Below the pieces are notes generated by a model that was given only the letters and a program-made list of their open reading frames with translations, had not been told where the DNA came from and searched no databases. Shown in pieces: positions 50,399 to 61,425 of a DNA stretch of 64,000 nt (position 1 is the stretch's first letter; every line of letters starts with the position of its first letter). The translations under genes were made by a program, and so were the position numbers. The stretch is from Incurvaria masculella (Eukaryota; Arthropoda; Insecta; Lepidoptera; Incurvariidae): the NCBI GenBank assembly GCA_946894095.1, contig OX335641.1:19672501-19736500 (forward strand), in the 5' to 3' direction.

Positions 50399-50700
50399 TA
50401 TTGCTACTGTAAGTATTTGTGCACAATGCAGGGGGCTCCAGGCATTCAAGATATCATCACTCCAACATTAGCAGTAACAATAAACAAACAAAACCACAGG
50501 ACATAAATATCCTGATAACCCTGAACAAAACGTAAACAATTGGAATGGGAAATGAAAAGGCGATGTCCCACCTCTCCATCGCCAATTTCTAACGCGGCGC
50601 GGCTCAGCCACCACGCGTCTCGGATGCCGTGCGACTCCGTCGACCTCAATTAACCATTTTACTTTGACGAGGATTGAAATAGAAAAAGGTGCAAGTCGTT
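50399..50700 (-). promoter_or_regulatory. TBC1D15: probable 5' UTR/promoter region of TBC1D15
   Basis: The sequence just before the start codon turns relatively GC-rich (CGGCGCGGCT near 50590) after AT-rich introns, as often seen near transcription starts. No TATA box or clear initiator was identified. Confidence 0.35.
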
Positions 50701-51719
50701 TGGTAAATTATATTAAATATGATTTAGTACTGAAGTCTTAAATAGGTCCAAATTTGATTTTGAAAAAGCATTTGACCTGACCGCCGCCGCCGCGCCACCG
50801 CCGTCAGGTATGAATAGATGTGGAATTTGAAATAGCGATCGAATCGCGTGGGGTCTGAGTCGGGTGGTGATCGAGTCGTGTGGCTTTCGACCTTCACGGC
50901 GTCTAATAAATAGGAGATGAATATGTGGATCACCACGGAAACTGCGACGAAATTCCATGGAGCCTATAAACTCAGGAATCCGAAAGCGAGAATTTCTCGT
51001 TTTCGGTTCTGTCAAACTCTATGCAGGTCTACTCATGATTTCCTTCCCAATTTCCCGATCTGTGGAGAATTTCCGCCGTTATGGGGACTAACAAAAATAT
51101 TTAAATTCGAAAAAATCTATTCAAAAATCATAAAAAATAACCCTTTTACCCTTTTTTTGGGTGATTTAAGATTATTTTAAGCACAGGTATTTTTTTCCAA
51201 CGGGTCCTTGCGCGCAATTAAAAACTTTCAATGTAAGACTTTTAGGGCTTTTATCGAATGAACATTTTACGCAATGTACGATATGCATGGAACTCTTTTT
51301 TATTAAATAAACAGTTTTAGATTGAATCGAAAATTTAACGTATAACATGTAGGTATACTCACATATTAAGCGTTCCCAGATAGCAAGGGCGGTTGCCGCA
51401 AGTTTGTTGATCTGTGATTTTAACTTGTTTCGTAAAATTTGCTGGAGCATGTTTGCTTCAATATTATTTTAAACTTGTCAAGATAGGGATCGAGAAGGAT
51501 GTTGTGCATAGTTTGTTTTAACATTGCTGCAAACGTGTCATGTTACATTTTCGTCAATAGATGGCGCTTATTTACTTTTATGTAACACGAGTGAATATAC
51601 CACAGGTGTTGCATAAATGTTTCGAAGTGATAATTGAATTACACCAACGAATAGTAAGATATTCGTTAATATATAGGCTGGAAGAGCATAGGCTGCAAGC
51701 AAGCAGTGTTTTTTAACAT
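50701..51719. other. gene-free stretch; overlapping open frames of unknown meaning
   Basis: Open frames of 70-100 codons on both strands at 50713-51180 overlap a GC-rich (CCGCCG) patch. No domain or splice structure was recognised. Confidence 0.35.
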
Positions 51720-51879
51720 CATTGTAGTTCTGGTCAGATCAGGGCGTGTATTCTTGGCATTCAGTCATTGCGGATTCAGTAGAGTTAACAGTAATGTCAA
51801 AGTAAATTCTTCTTCTGTTAACTCTACTGAATCCGCAATTACTGAATGCCAAGAATACACGTCCAGAACCTACAATTAA
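51720..51879. mobile_element. near-perfect hairpin MITE
   Basis: Core arms 51745-51790 and 51816-51861 (46 bp) differ at very few bases, with a 25-bp loop. The arms continue outward (ATTGTAGTTCTGG and CCAGAACCTACAAT) after an extra 11 bp in the left arm (about 51734-51744). Confidence 0.75.
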
Positions 51880-52349
51880 ACATTTAACTACAAAGTATAT
51901 TATAGGTTTTTTGTTGTGATAACCATTACACAAGGTTGTTATGTCAACATTGAAATTCCTTTGTTTTGATGAACATCGTGTAATTTTGTCGGGTGTAAAC
52001 TAGAAATTTTGATTTAAAGTTGACGCAAGTGCACTCACTTGCCATGGCAAATGTGTAACAAACCTTCTTGTTTATCCCTTCGATCTTGTGGCACGTTGAA
52101 AATAAGTTTACATTGCTATCTGGGTTGTGACTTTTATATGTTAAGCATGAAGAAAAGATTAAATGTTCTCAACTTCTTCATGCACTACGTATAAAATTAT
52201 ACGATCTGCATAGTATACGTGGTGCATGGTTTTAAATTTTTGGTCGAAACATTATTTTATACTATTCATATTTTATAGGTTATGCCGTATCCCCGACCCG
52301 GGTACAGCACCTAATCAGTGCGCCAAAAAAAGTTTACTCATAGGAAGAT
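51880..52349. other. gene-free stretch
   Basis: No feature recognised. Confidence 0.35.
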
Positions 52350-52740
52350 GATGATGACTGTCTGGTGGACCAGTTCAGGACTTCTTACAGCTTCTTACCG
52401 AATGGAACAGTGACGGCAGATGTCTATTGCCAAGAATTGCAAAAAAATATGGAGAAGCTCGCAATGAAACAACAAAGACTGGTTAATCTCTCTTCCCCAT
52501 TGATTCTTCACGACAACGCGCGAGCTCACACTTTACGAGACCATCGCAAAGCCACGAGAGCTACAGCTGGAAGCTCTCCTTCACCCACCGTACTCACTTT
52601 GGCCCAACAGATTTCTTTCAACATCCGAGAGGCAGTACAAAACGCTTTCGCTGACTTCATCGCCTCTCGTCCGGCAGACTTCTACAGTAAAGGGATAAAC
52701 AAACTGCCATCAAAACAAACGTGTTGAGGTCTTCTAATTT
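52350..52740 (+). pseudogene. mariner transposase relic, frameshifted
   Basis: SFLPNGTVTADVYCQELQKN, ILHDNARAHT and later AVQNAFADFIASRPADFYSK, GINKLP are clear mariner transposase segments (the HDN holds the second Asp). Between them the normal HPPYSPDLAPTDY region is out of frame or deleted. The N-terminal half is missing. Confidence 0.85.
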
Positions 52741-53054
52741 TAAAATACGCTTTCAGCAGCCCGAAGTTCTTGTGTATGCTTGCCGGCGAAATGTAACATT
52801 TTCCGGCGTCGCGATTGACCAATCCATCTTGATCATTGTGACAGTTTATGTAGCAGACACTTTCGCGCGCGAGCGAATCAGCACCTAGACTTCTCAAATC
52901 GACCACGAACTCAAGAAAATTGTATTTCAAAAAGTTTTATATGCTCATCTAGTGTACCTCAGTCATCAAACTCATCAACTCAGTGTAGTGCCGCCGTGGC
53001 GCCGCATCACGAATAATGGAATTAATGAACCCGTAAGCATCAGAGAATTTCGCC

Positions 53055-53370
53055 TCCCATACAATCGTAGTTTACTAATAATTTGAAAACTACTGTTCCA
53101 ACTTACGTGATATTTGGTATCTAATATTAGCCTACAAATATCTGTGTCTGCATGTCTTTGTTTTTTCGGTGAATCTATTCTTGGCCAAACCACAGAGAAA
53201 ACAAAATTCGGATGAAGATTTTCTTTTTGCTTTCATTTCATTCGGTTTGAATTTTTTAAAAATACAAAAGCGTGCAAACACAGATATTTGTTACCTGATA
53301 TTAGATATGAAATATCAATTTAATTGGAATAGCGGTTTCCAAATGATTAGTAAACTACGTTTGTATGGGG
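53055..53370. repeat. inverted repeat, ~110-bp diverged arms
   Basis: Left arm 53055-53165 (CTCCCATACAATCGTAGTTT) and right arm 53258-53370 (AAACTACGTTTGTATGGGGA) are inverted relatives. Conceptual translations of opposite strands are similar (TDICRLILDTKY and TDICYLILDMKY) because of this symmetry, not because of coding. Confidence 0.65.
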
Positions 53371-53415
53371 AGCATATCGTACGGGCGGTTCTTGAGAATA
53401 GGTTTTATGCGAAAA

Positions 53416-53495
53416 ACCGGCCAAATGCGAGTCGGACTCTCACACGAAGGGTTCCGTACCATCAACACCTTTTGTATGGGGTCCCCCTTTAATTT
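53416..53495 (+). repeat. SINE head fragment (copy 7a)
   Basis: CGGCCAAATGCGAGTCGGAC and GAAGGGTTCCGTACC, then the family sequence stops. Confidence 0.7.
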
Positions 53496-53504
53496 TTATA
53501 TTTT

Positions 53505-53680
53505 AGGGTTCCGTACCCAAAGGGTGAAAACGGAACCGTATTACTAAGCCTCCGCTGTCCGTCCGTGCGTCCGTCCGTCCGTCCGTCCGTCTGTCACAGG
53601 GCTGTACTCATGAACCGTAATAGGTAGGCAGCTGAAATTTTCACAGAGTGTGTATTTATTTTGCCGCTATTATTATTAAC
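53505..53680 (-). repeat. SINE tail half (copy 7b)
   Basis: Begins with GGGTTCCGTACCCAAAGGGT, a (CCGT)n run and CAGGGCTGTACTCATGAACC; the head is absent. It is inverted relative to 53416-53495. Confidence 0.75.
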
Positions 53681-53689
53681 GCTATTATG

Positions 53690-54271
53690 GTACCCTCTAG
53701 GGTACCAGCCCCATGAAATATTTGAAAAATGTTTGAAGGGTTTTCAACTACTTGCCTCATCTAACGAGCTATGTAGAGTATTTTTGTTTAAATGACTTAG
53801 GAAACGCAAGCGCCGGTCGATTAGGACGATTTAGGACGAATAACTAAAATATTTTTTTAGAGACGTCAAACGAAAAAAAAGTTACATTGCCCGCGTCTGT
53901 AGGACCAGTAGCGTATACCTATGCAGCCGAGTAGACAGATAAACAGCTCCCTAAACTCACCTCAAACTTTTCCAAAGCTCGGCTGGAAGGTCATCATTTA
54001 TTCCCGTCCCGTTACGTAAAAGTAGCGAGGATCCGAATGACATGTCGGCGCCATTTTTCCCTCCTCCGTGACGTATAGAATGCGTATTGGCGATGACGTG
54101 CTATCAATAAATCATATTGGGAGCTGCTCTCGCCTCCACAACATGCGCCTGTCTGCGAGTGTAAACTTTGTCGTTTTTTGTCTGTTCACCCTAATATAGG
54201 TCTCGTCTAGCGGGGCACAAAACACTGTAAACCGGATTACGAATAAATGTATTTCACATAAGGTAGTTTTT
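53690..54271. other. gene-free stretch
   Basis: Unrecognised, with moderate GC at 53990-54200 (GATGACGTGC, GACGTATAG). No open frame or splice structure. Confidence 0.35.
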
Positions 54272-54869
54272 AACCGACTTCAAAAAAAGGAGGAGGTTAT
54301 CAATTCGTCTGTATGTTTTTTTTTTAATGTTTGTTACCTCATAAATTTTGCCTGGGTGAACCGATTTTGATGATAATTTTTTTAAATGATAGCTAATGTT
54401 TCCCAAGTGGTCCCATTTTAATTTGGTTAAGTTCTGACAATGATTTCCATGAGAAAATCATAAAAGTCTTAAATTAATAACTCAATATAACGTCAACCGA
54501 TTTCGGTGATCCTTTTTTTATTGGAAAGGACGTGTACTAATTAGCAAGTGTACTTCAGATTCACTAAAAATAAAGAAATAAAAAAAAATAACAAAAAAAA
54601 TAACCGACTTCAAAGAAAAAGCACTAAAAAGTAAAAAATAATTTCCATTTTTGTAGTTACGATTTCTGTTATTTTTTGAGTCGGTGTCAGCCAAGGTTAG
54701 GTTAGGTTAGGTTAGGTTAGGTTAGGTAAGGTTAGGTTAGGTTAGGTTAGGTTCTCTTGATTGGCGCAGCGCGTGCCCGGCTGACGCCGACTCAAAAAAT
54801 AACAGAAATCGTAACTACAAAAATGGAAATTATTTTTTACTTTTTAGTGCTTTTTCTTTGAAGTCGGTT
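54272..54869 (+). mobile_element. AACCGACTTCAAA-ended element with palindromic half
   Basis: Both outer ends are AACCGACTTCAAA in inverted orientation. The left half (CAAAAAAAGGAGGAGGTTAT..GAACCGATTTTGATG..CCAAGTGGTCCC) recurs inverted at 58862-59151. The right half (54602-54869) is a large palindrome (AAAGAAAAAGCACTAAAAAG..) whose centre is TTTTTTGAGTCGG..CAGCC. No coding capacity. Confidence 0.75.
54694..54753. repeat. insect telomere-type (TTAGG)n array
   Basis: About 12 units of GGTTA with one GTAAG variant. It sits at the centre of the palindromic half of the surrounding element. TTAGG is the usual lepidopteran telomere repeat, but this array is flanked by the transposon on both sides, so it is internal. 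Confidence 0.95.
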
Positions 54870-56745
54870 ATTTTTTTTGTTAATTTTTTTTTTTAAATAC
54901 ATTAATTAAAATTACATTAAGAATAAAATTCTCACTCATTTATTAGAAAATCGATGTGCTACTTAACTAATTTATTAGTTTTTAACAAATAAATAACCGT
55001 GTTATTATTTTTCTTATAAAGAAGAATTGTGTAAGGAATTTTATAACTTTTTAATTGCCTTTCCAGAAAAACTTTATGCATGGATAAACTTTTGTTAAAC
55101 CTTTTGCTAGCTTTCTTGCCTGAAAAAAGATATCATAAAACCTAATAGCATAATGATTGAACCATGCCCGCGCGGCCGCGGGTAATTGGGCGGCTGCAGG
55201 CGACAGTCTCGATTCCTCTTACTCTAGGAGAAATAGGATTTAGCCCTTATTAATTCGTGCAGTCATTTACCTACCCTTTTTATGGTGATATATTTATTAC
55301 TGAACTGCATGTACGGACGCTTACTCCGAAACTGGTACACCTTAAATAGAGACAAATTCGACATCTCATTTTGTCATATTGACGTCACCCATAGAGTAAA
55401 AGAGACTGCGGAGTGAATTCTTCTACTATATTGAAGTAATGACACAAAATTGTGCGAGATCCTATTTTTCAGACTCTCAGACATAATTTGTAAAATTAAG
55501 TGATAGCACATACGCTATTTATGATGTTTGATACATATGATGTTTAAAAAAAAATAAAAATATTTTTTTTATATTTTTACAGATTTTTTTTAAATACCTA
55601 ACTACCTACACTAGGCTCGTCCCGTAGAACTCCGGCAATGCCTGTTGATCATATCTGTATCTGTAACATACAAGTATACAGTAACAAAGGTTTGCACGTC
55701 ATTCTTTCTAAATTAAATTTTACAGCAAAACCAAATTTTTGACAATTTCAAGCATAATTTTTTTCAAGCTTTGAACTCCAAGCGGAGGCGTGCCCTCCAG
55801 TTGAAGGATCTAGAGGTTGGTTCTTACATAATGAATGTGGACACTAAATGTGGACATCACAGTGAGGGATGGTAGAATGGGGACGGAGGGATAGCATTAT
55901 GCAACTCCGAGGAGCATTCTCCGAGTACACACGATAATACGCAGATAGAGAAACCCCTTTGGAGTTGGAAGATCTCCAAATTTGGGAAATAAATAAAAAT
56001 AGGATATGGCAGTTCTATATTTCAAATATATAAAGCGCATAACTGTATAACGAATAAACATCCAATTTTAAAATCATGTTTGAAATCATATCAATAAAAC
56101 AAGTTAGCAATAAAAAGCATTTGGAAAAGTTACAGTGTTTTTCATTTTCATAATGCTTTCGGCCACCATCACGGCTGGCGACCTATGTATACAGGCTGGT
56201 GTACTTCCAGGGTGTCTCTCAGTCTCGTTCTAATATCACTAATATCTGTAGCAGATGCTGTCTGACGTGACGCGCGGAAACCTTGTAATGCGAATTCTGT
56301 ATTGTAGATTGTAGGCTGTATACAAGTATGTGGCGGAAGGCTTGCTATTGATAAATGACTGTGGGCTTCAGTCTAAATTGTGTACGTATTTTTTCCGAGG
56401 AACCTACCGACTTTCGTCGAATTTCTTTTGATTTATCACTTTGAAGAATGGATGTGTGGGCTCAGTTAATCAATTTATTTGTACTGTGCTCCTTATTGGG
56501 TTGTATTATTAGGTACATTATAGGGTACGTTTATTGTCTTATTTATATACATTTAGATTTAGTATTATGGTAGGTAAATACTTTTATTCCAAGTTTATGT
56601 TTTTGATTAAGAATCCCTCTCTTTCCTTATACGATAAGCACTCCGAAAACTTGCAAGGAATTCTTTTATAACTTTCTAAAATGCATGTGTCCTTGCTTCA
56701 CGGCGATTCTACATAGATGTCAATGATGTCATAATCGTTAAAAAA
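54870..56745. other. gene-free stretch
   Basis: AT-rich, with a GC-rich patch near 55168-55205 (CCGCGCGGCCGCGG). No exon or element identified. Confidence 0.4.
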
Positions 56746-57049
56746 TCCGGCCAAGTGCGAGTCGGGCTCGCACAAGAAGGGTTCCGTACCATCGTACAAG
56801 ATAAAACAAAAAAATCTTTTTTTTTTTGTATAAAAATTAATTTTTATTATTTTTTTATTTTACCTATTTGTTGTTCTAGCGGCAAAACAAATACACACTC
56901 TGTGAAAATTTCAGCTGCCTGCCATTACGGTTCCTGAGATACAGCCCTGTGACAGACGGACGGACGGACGGACGGACGGACGGACGGACGGACAGCGGAG
57001 GCTTAGTAATAGGGTTCCGTTTTCACCCTTTGGGTACAGAACCCTAAAA
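56746..57049 (+). repeat. tRNA-headed SINE, full length (copy 8)
   Basis: The best-preserved plus-strand copy: CCGGCCAAGTGCGAGTCGGG head, AAGGGTTCCGTACC B-box-like site, CAGCCCTGTGACAGACGG, (ACGG)n at 56956-56995 and tail CCCTTTGGGTACAGAACCCT. Confidence 0.88.
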
Positions 57050-57289
57050 AAGCGTCGTGCTACACGCTACCGTGAATTTGAAAGTGTGTCGACCTCGAAT
57101 AATGGATACATTAATGAAATAAAGAAATCTGTAAAACAACTGAAAAAAAGAAAGAAAAGTTTATTGGAAAGAAAAGGTAAAGGAATGATTGTGGGCTGCA
57201 TTTATTAGGTGAATGTGACGGTATTTTAGTGCTTGTATTTGTATTGTATTTCATTGGTCGGTGCTGTCAAAGTCTTTCAGCAAAAGGTT

Positions 57290-57356
57290 TTTTTTAACTT
57301 TCGCCAATCAAGAGAACCTTGGCTACCTTGGCTGACACCGACTCAAAAAATAATAA
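57290..57356. repeat. fragment of the palindromic element
   Basis: CGCCAATCAAGAGAACCTTG and GCTGACACCGACTCAAAAAA match the centre of 58649-58861. Here AACCTTGGCTACC stands where 54694-54753 has telomere repeats. Confidence 0.65.
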
Positions 57357-57539
57357 TACTCGGTGGACTTTTTAAATTGCATTCGGTATTTATCTTATTA
57401 TAAATGCATGGACCGAGATCATTTTTAAATCTACGAGCAAATTTTGACTTATTTAGGGGAATAATGATCTGATTTGTTTGTGTGGTGACACGTTGAGATG
57501 TTGTTGGTTGTGTGTGGGACCATTTTATAATTTGTATGA

Positions 57540-58440
57540 TATATTACTGCCGGACACTTAGAAATTCAACCTGGCTCAGTACCCAATGCGGGGAATATCC
57601 ATATGGCTTCTTAAATAGAACCCTTAGCGTCGCTCTTTGAACTCTTTCTGGTGGGATTATAATGGTTTTTGAAGCCCCGCTCCATGAGGTTCAACAGTAT
57701 CTGAGATTTGATTCTGCAAGTGCAATATAGATTGTCCGGAGAAATGGTCGGTGAGCTATGTTTCTTAGGGCGCGGAAGACGTCCATGAGTTTTCTTACAC
57801 GCTTAGCAATATAGCACACATGAGTCCCCAATTTAGCTTATCATCTATCATAACGTCTAAACACTTTATTGTTTTCGCCGCTTTTATAGCTTCCCTCGTG
57901 CATTGATGGGGCTGTGCATCACATGCGTGAATTTTCAGTGAGTAGGTTGGTTTGCTTCTGTTATGCTGAAAAACATATGATTAGTTTTAGTGGCTTTCAA
58001 TGTCAATAAGCTCAGATCTAACCATTATTTTACATTTTTTAAACATATTTCAGCTTTTCTTTATGTGTCCATCCATGTTTCCGATGATAAGTAAAACTGT
58101 GTCGACGGCGTATGTGATGATTTTGCAACTTCGAAGATTAAGCTTAACAAGTCCATTTATATAAATAATAAATAGTTTAGGCCCAAGAACGCTACCTTGG
58201 GGAACACCGTATTCTATCTTGGCTTCTTCTTCTTCTTCATATTTCCAATCATGACTGTTTGAGTTTGTTAACTAAGGTAGCTTTCAAACCACTTAAGTGG
58301 GATACCTCGTATGCCTATAAATTCTAGCTTTTTTAGTAATATGCGAATGGACACCGTATTGAAAGCCTTTGCCAAGTCTAGAATAATTCCCAAGCAACTT
58401 AGTCCTTTGTCCATGTTTTCAAAAATGTGGTTTGTCAGCA
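57540..58440 (-). pseudogene. jockey/CR1-like LINE reverse-transcriptase relic
   Basis: Minus strand reads GIILDLAKAFNTVSIRILLK, KLEFIGIRGIPLKWFESYLS, TYAVDTVLL and, further on, IIPPERVQRATLRVLFKKPY. These are the finger/palm motifs of a non-LTR polymerase. The catalytic YADD has become YAVD, the QGSVLGP motif is decayed, and stops and shifts are present. Inactive. Confidence 0.8.
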
Positions 58441-58523
58441 GACTTCAGTAGTAACTGAAGATGCCGTTAGTCTAACTAACTTATGAATATACAGCAAAGT
58501 TGTATGGTCAGTCCGAGTTCTCA

Positions 58524-59337
58524 TCTAAATTGGTGTTTACGAAATTTCGAAGTTATGTAAAAACGTCAAACGCATACAAGTTTTACAACTAATTCTGTAG
58601 TTTTACTTCTTCAACCTTTCAAAATCAAAATAGGACTGCCGGTAGGATAACCGACTTCAAAGAAAAAGCACTAAAAAGTAAAAAATAATATTTTTTGTAG
58701 TTACGATTATTATTATTTTTTGAGTCGGCGTCAGCCGGGCACGCGCTGCGCCAATCAAGAGAACATTGGCTACCTTGACTGACACCAACTCAAAAAATAA
58801 CAATAATCGTAACTACAAAAATGGCATTTTTTTTTTAATTTTTAGTGGTTTTTCTTTGAAGTAATTTACACGTCCTTTCCAATAAAAAAAGAATCACCGA
58901 AATCGGTTGGCGTTATATTGAGTTATTCGTCCATTTGTCGCTCACATATTAATCTTTAAGACTTATATGATTTTCTCATAGATATCGTTGTCAGAACTTA
59001 ACCAAATTAAAATGAGACCACTTGGGAAGCACTAGCTTTCATTTAAAAAAATAATCCTCAAAATCGGTTCACCCAGGCAAAAGTTATGTAACACAAACAT
59101 AAAAAAAACATACAGACGAATTGAGAACCTCCTCCTTTTTTGAAGTCAGTTAAAAACGCTGAATAGGTGTTGACGGCAAGGTCAATGTTTTTACGGCGAC
59201 CATGCGTAAGCTGTCAAATCAAACTCGGACATGCAAATGTTAGTTCGCTTAACGCCCACTGCGCGCGCTCTTCAATTGAAAGCGCTAGTGGATTGGTTTA
59301 GCGTAAATGCCCGTTTACGTGACATTTCGGACTAAGG
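58524..59337. mobile_element. non-autonomous element split by the AACCGACTTC element
   Basis: CTAAATTGGTGTTTACGAAA..TTACTTCTTCAACC on the left and GACGGCAAGGTCAATG..GCTAGTGGATTGGTTTA on the right match the continuous copy at 28921-29225. Confidence 0.65.
58649..59151 (-). mobile_element. AACCGACTTCAAA-ended element (second copy)
   Basis: Inverted relative to 54272-54869. Palindromic half 58649-58861, then the CCAAAATCGGTTCACCCAGG-type half up to TGAAGTCAGTT. The centre reads CAATCAAGAGAACATTGGCT, without telomere repeats. Confidence 0.75.
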
Positions 59338-60674
59338 GCTCTGGACTCGAACCAGCAGCATACTTACCTTTCGTGGGCAGTTTAAATTCTGCCACCTACT
59401 CAAGATAAGTATGATCACGTTCGTTGAAAAAAGCGACATACTTTGTTAGTACGAAAAATTACATTTACTGAGCCCAATGAAGTTTCCAAAGGCAGAATAG
59501 ACTAAGTAAGTTTTTCAAGACTACACTTACATAAAATCTAAATTATCTACGTCAAAAGTCAATCAATATGGGAGCCCTACGAAGAGACCACACTATTTAT
59601 TGACTATTGTAATACTCACTGAGCGGATTCATACCGAAACGAGTTGCAAACTCAACAAAATTGTTTCGAAATATTCTAAGCACGCTCTAATGATTCAAAA
59701 AAGTATTCAAATTGCCACCTTTCCAACCGCGGTATTCAAATTTAAAAAGCCCATCCACCGACACGAAGCGTATCGTAATGATCTTAAGCTCCGCGGAACA
59801 TGCGCCGGAACTAATGCGGCTACAGCCCTACGTGCATTCGCCATCCCTTCCCGCGCCCTGCCCGGGACGGGAGTCCTACTATATCCCCTGCGTTAACAGC
59901 CCTTCCTTTAGGCTGGTGCCACGCTGAACTATCCTTCGCCGCGCAAGTACGCGCCGCAAAAACCACGTAATTAATATTTACCACCCTATCACTATTATTT
60001 TTCTCGTATATGCCACAGAGACGGTCTGTTTTGCACCTCAAAAAGGAGTTTTATTTATTTATTTGAAATAATATAACGAATTGATACAGAATGTTTGTGT
60101 GTTCTGAAAACAATGGTATAAATCGTGTGATTGCGCTGTAAGCTTTTGTGTCCATTTATAGCTTCTATACAAGGCTGCTGCCCGTTATCCAGAAAGTTAT
60201 TAGAGTTCAGCAACAGTGGTTGATATAGTAATAAAAGTAAGGCTAGACTTCGCTTGAACCTATTCATTGAAATAAAGATACAAACAATAAATGTATAAAC
60301 ATTTTATAGGGTGTTTACATAAATAGATATGGTAAAAAACCCGAATTCGAAGCATCTATGTAGTTGTGTCAATTTTTTTTAGTTATTTACAATTTGAAGA
60401 AAATAGTGTGTTTTTTTTATTTTATTTTATTATTTACATTTAGTTTATTATTTTATGATTACTTGATTTCAGAAGGTAGTCTCTATTAATAAGCATTTCC
60501 ATGTCGAACATTAGCACAATTAAGCAAACAAAGAAAAGACCGAATTCGACCTCGCCGGCGTCGCACCTTGCGTCGGTTCATCGTAACTCTCTGACATATG
60601 CGACCTAAACAAGTATGCGATACGCTTCGTTTGGCCGTATTACTGTAACCGGAGCGCTGAGGGGTCGCCAGCCC
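59338..60674. other. gene-free stretch
   Basis: Overlapping open frames of 70-98 codons at 59600-60041 on both strands in a GC-rich patch have no recognisable domain. No repeat family identified. Confidence 0.35.
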
Positions 60675-61425
60675 TATGCAGTATCCGGCAGCACTACTGT
60701 TTTCTGCGCGGTTACGGGACGAGAGCCACTGCGGGAGCCCTATTTTATCCGTTACCCTCACGGGACAGGAGCCCTATAATATCCGGTGCGGTCATGGGCC
60801 GGGCACGCTGCGCTTCATCCAGCGCGCTCATGATCGGAACCTATACTGTTTCAGGCGCGGTTACGGGATAAGAGCCACTGCAGGAGCCCTATGTTACCCG
60901 GTGCGCTCACGGGACACCAGCCATACTATATCCGGTACGCTCACGGGACATGATCCATACCATATCCGGTGCGCTCAAGGGACGGACACCCGACGCTGTA
61001 TCCAGAATGCTCATTATCGAAACCTATACTGTTTAACGCGCGGTTACGGGACCAGAGCCATTACGGGAGCCCTATGTTTACCGGTGCGCTCACGGGCCAG
61101 GAGCCCTACTTTATCCGGTGTGCTTACGGGACAGCCACCCTACGAATGGGAGCTCCACTTTTTCATGAGCGGTTACGGGACAAGAGCCACTGCGAGAGCC
61201 CTATGTTACCCGGTGCGCTCACAGGACGGGAGCCATACTATATCCGGTGCTCTCACGGGACGGAAGCCGTACGGTTTCCCGCGCTGTCACGGAACGGGAG
61301 CTACTGCGGAGCTTTACGTTATCCGGTGCCCTCGAGGGATAGGAAACCTACTGTATCATCGGCGCTTACAGGGCGGCCAGCCTACTGTATACGGGCCGCT
61401 CAAAGGAGAGCGCGAGGGTCATTGA
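60675..61425. repeat. GC-rich minisatellite, 34-bp basic unit
   Basis: Diverged copies of CCGGTGCGCTCACGGGAC plus about 16 bp (AGCCATACTATAT) repeat every 34 bp; two adjacent units at 60899-60966 show the period. A longer motif (GCGCGGTTACGGGA..AGAGCCACTGC) recurs at 60706, 60855, 61038 and 61167. Long open frames (249 and 183 codons, two frames) result from a unit poor in stops. Not called as genes. Confidence 0.85.

Noticed and set aside
50713..51180. Divergent gene opposite TBC1D15
   Set aside because: Frames on both strands overlap each other and have no family resemblance or exon structure.
54694..54753. Chromosome end (true telomere)
   Set aside because: The array is only 60 bp and flanked by the same transposon on both sides.
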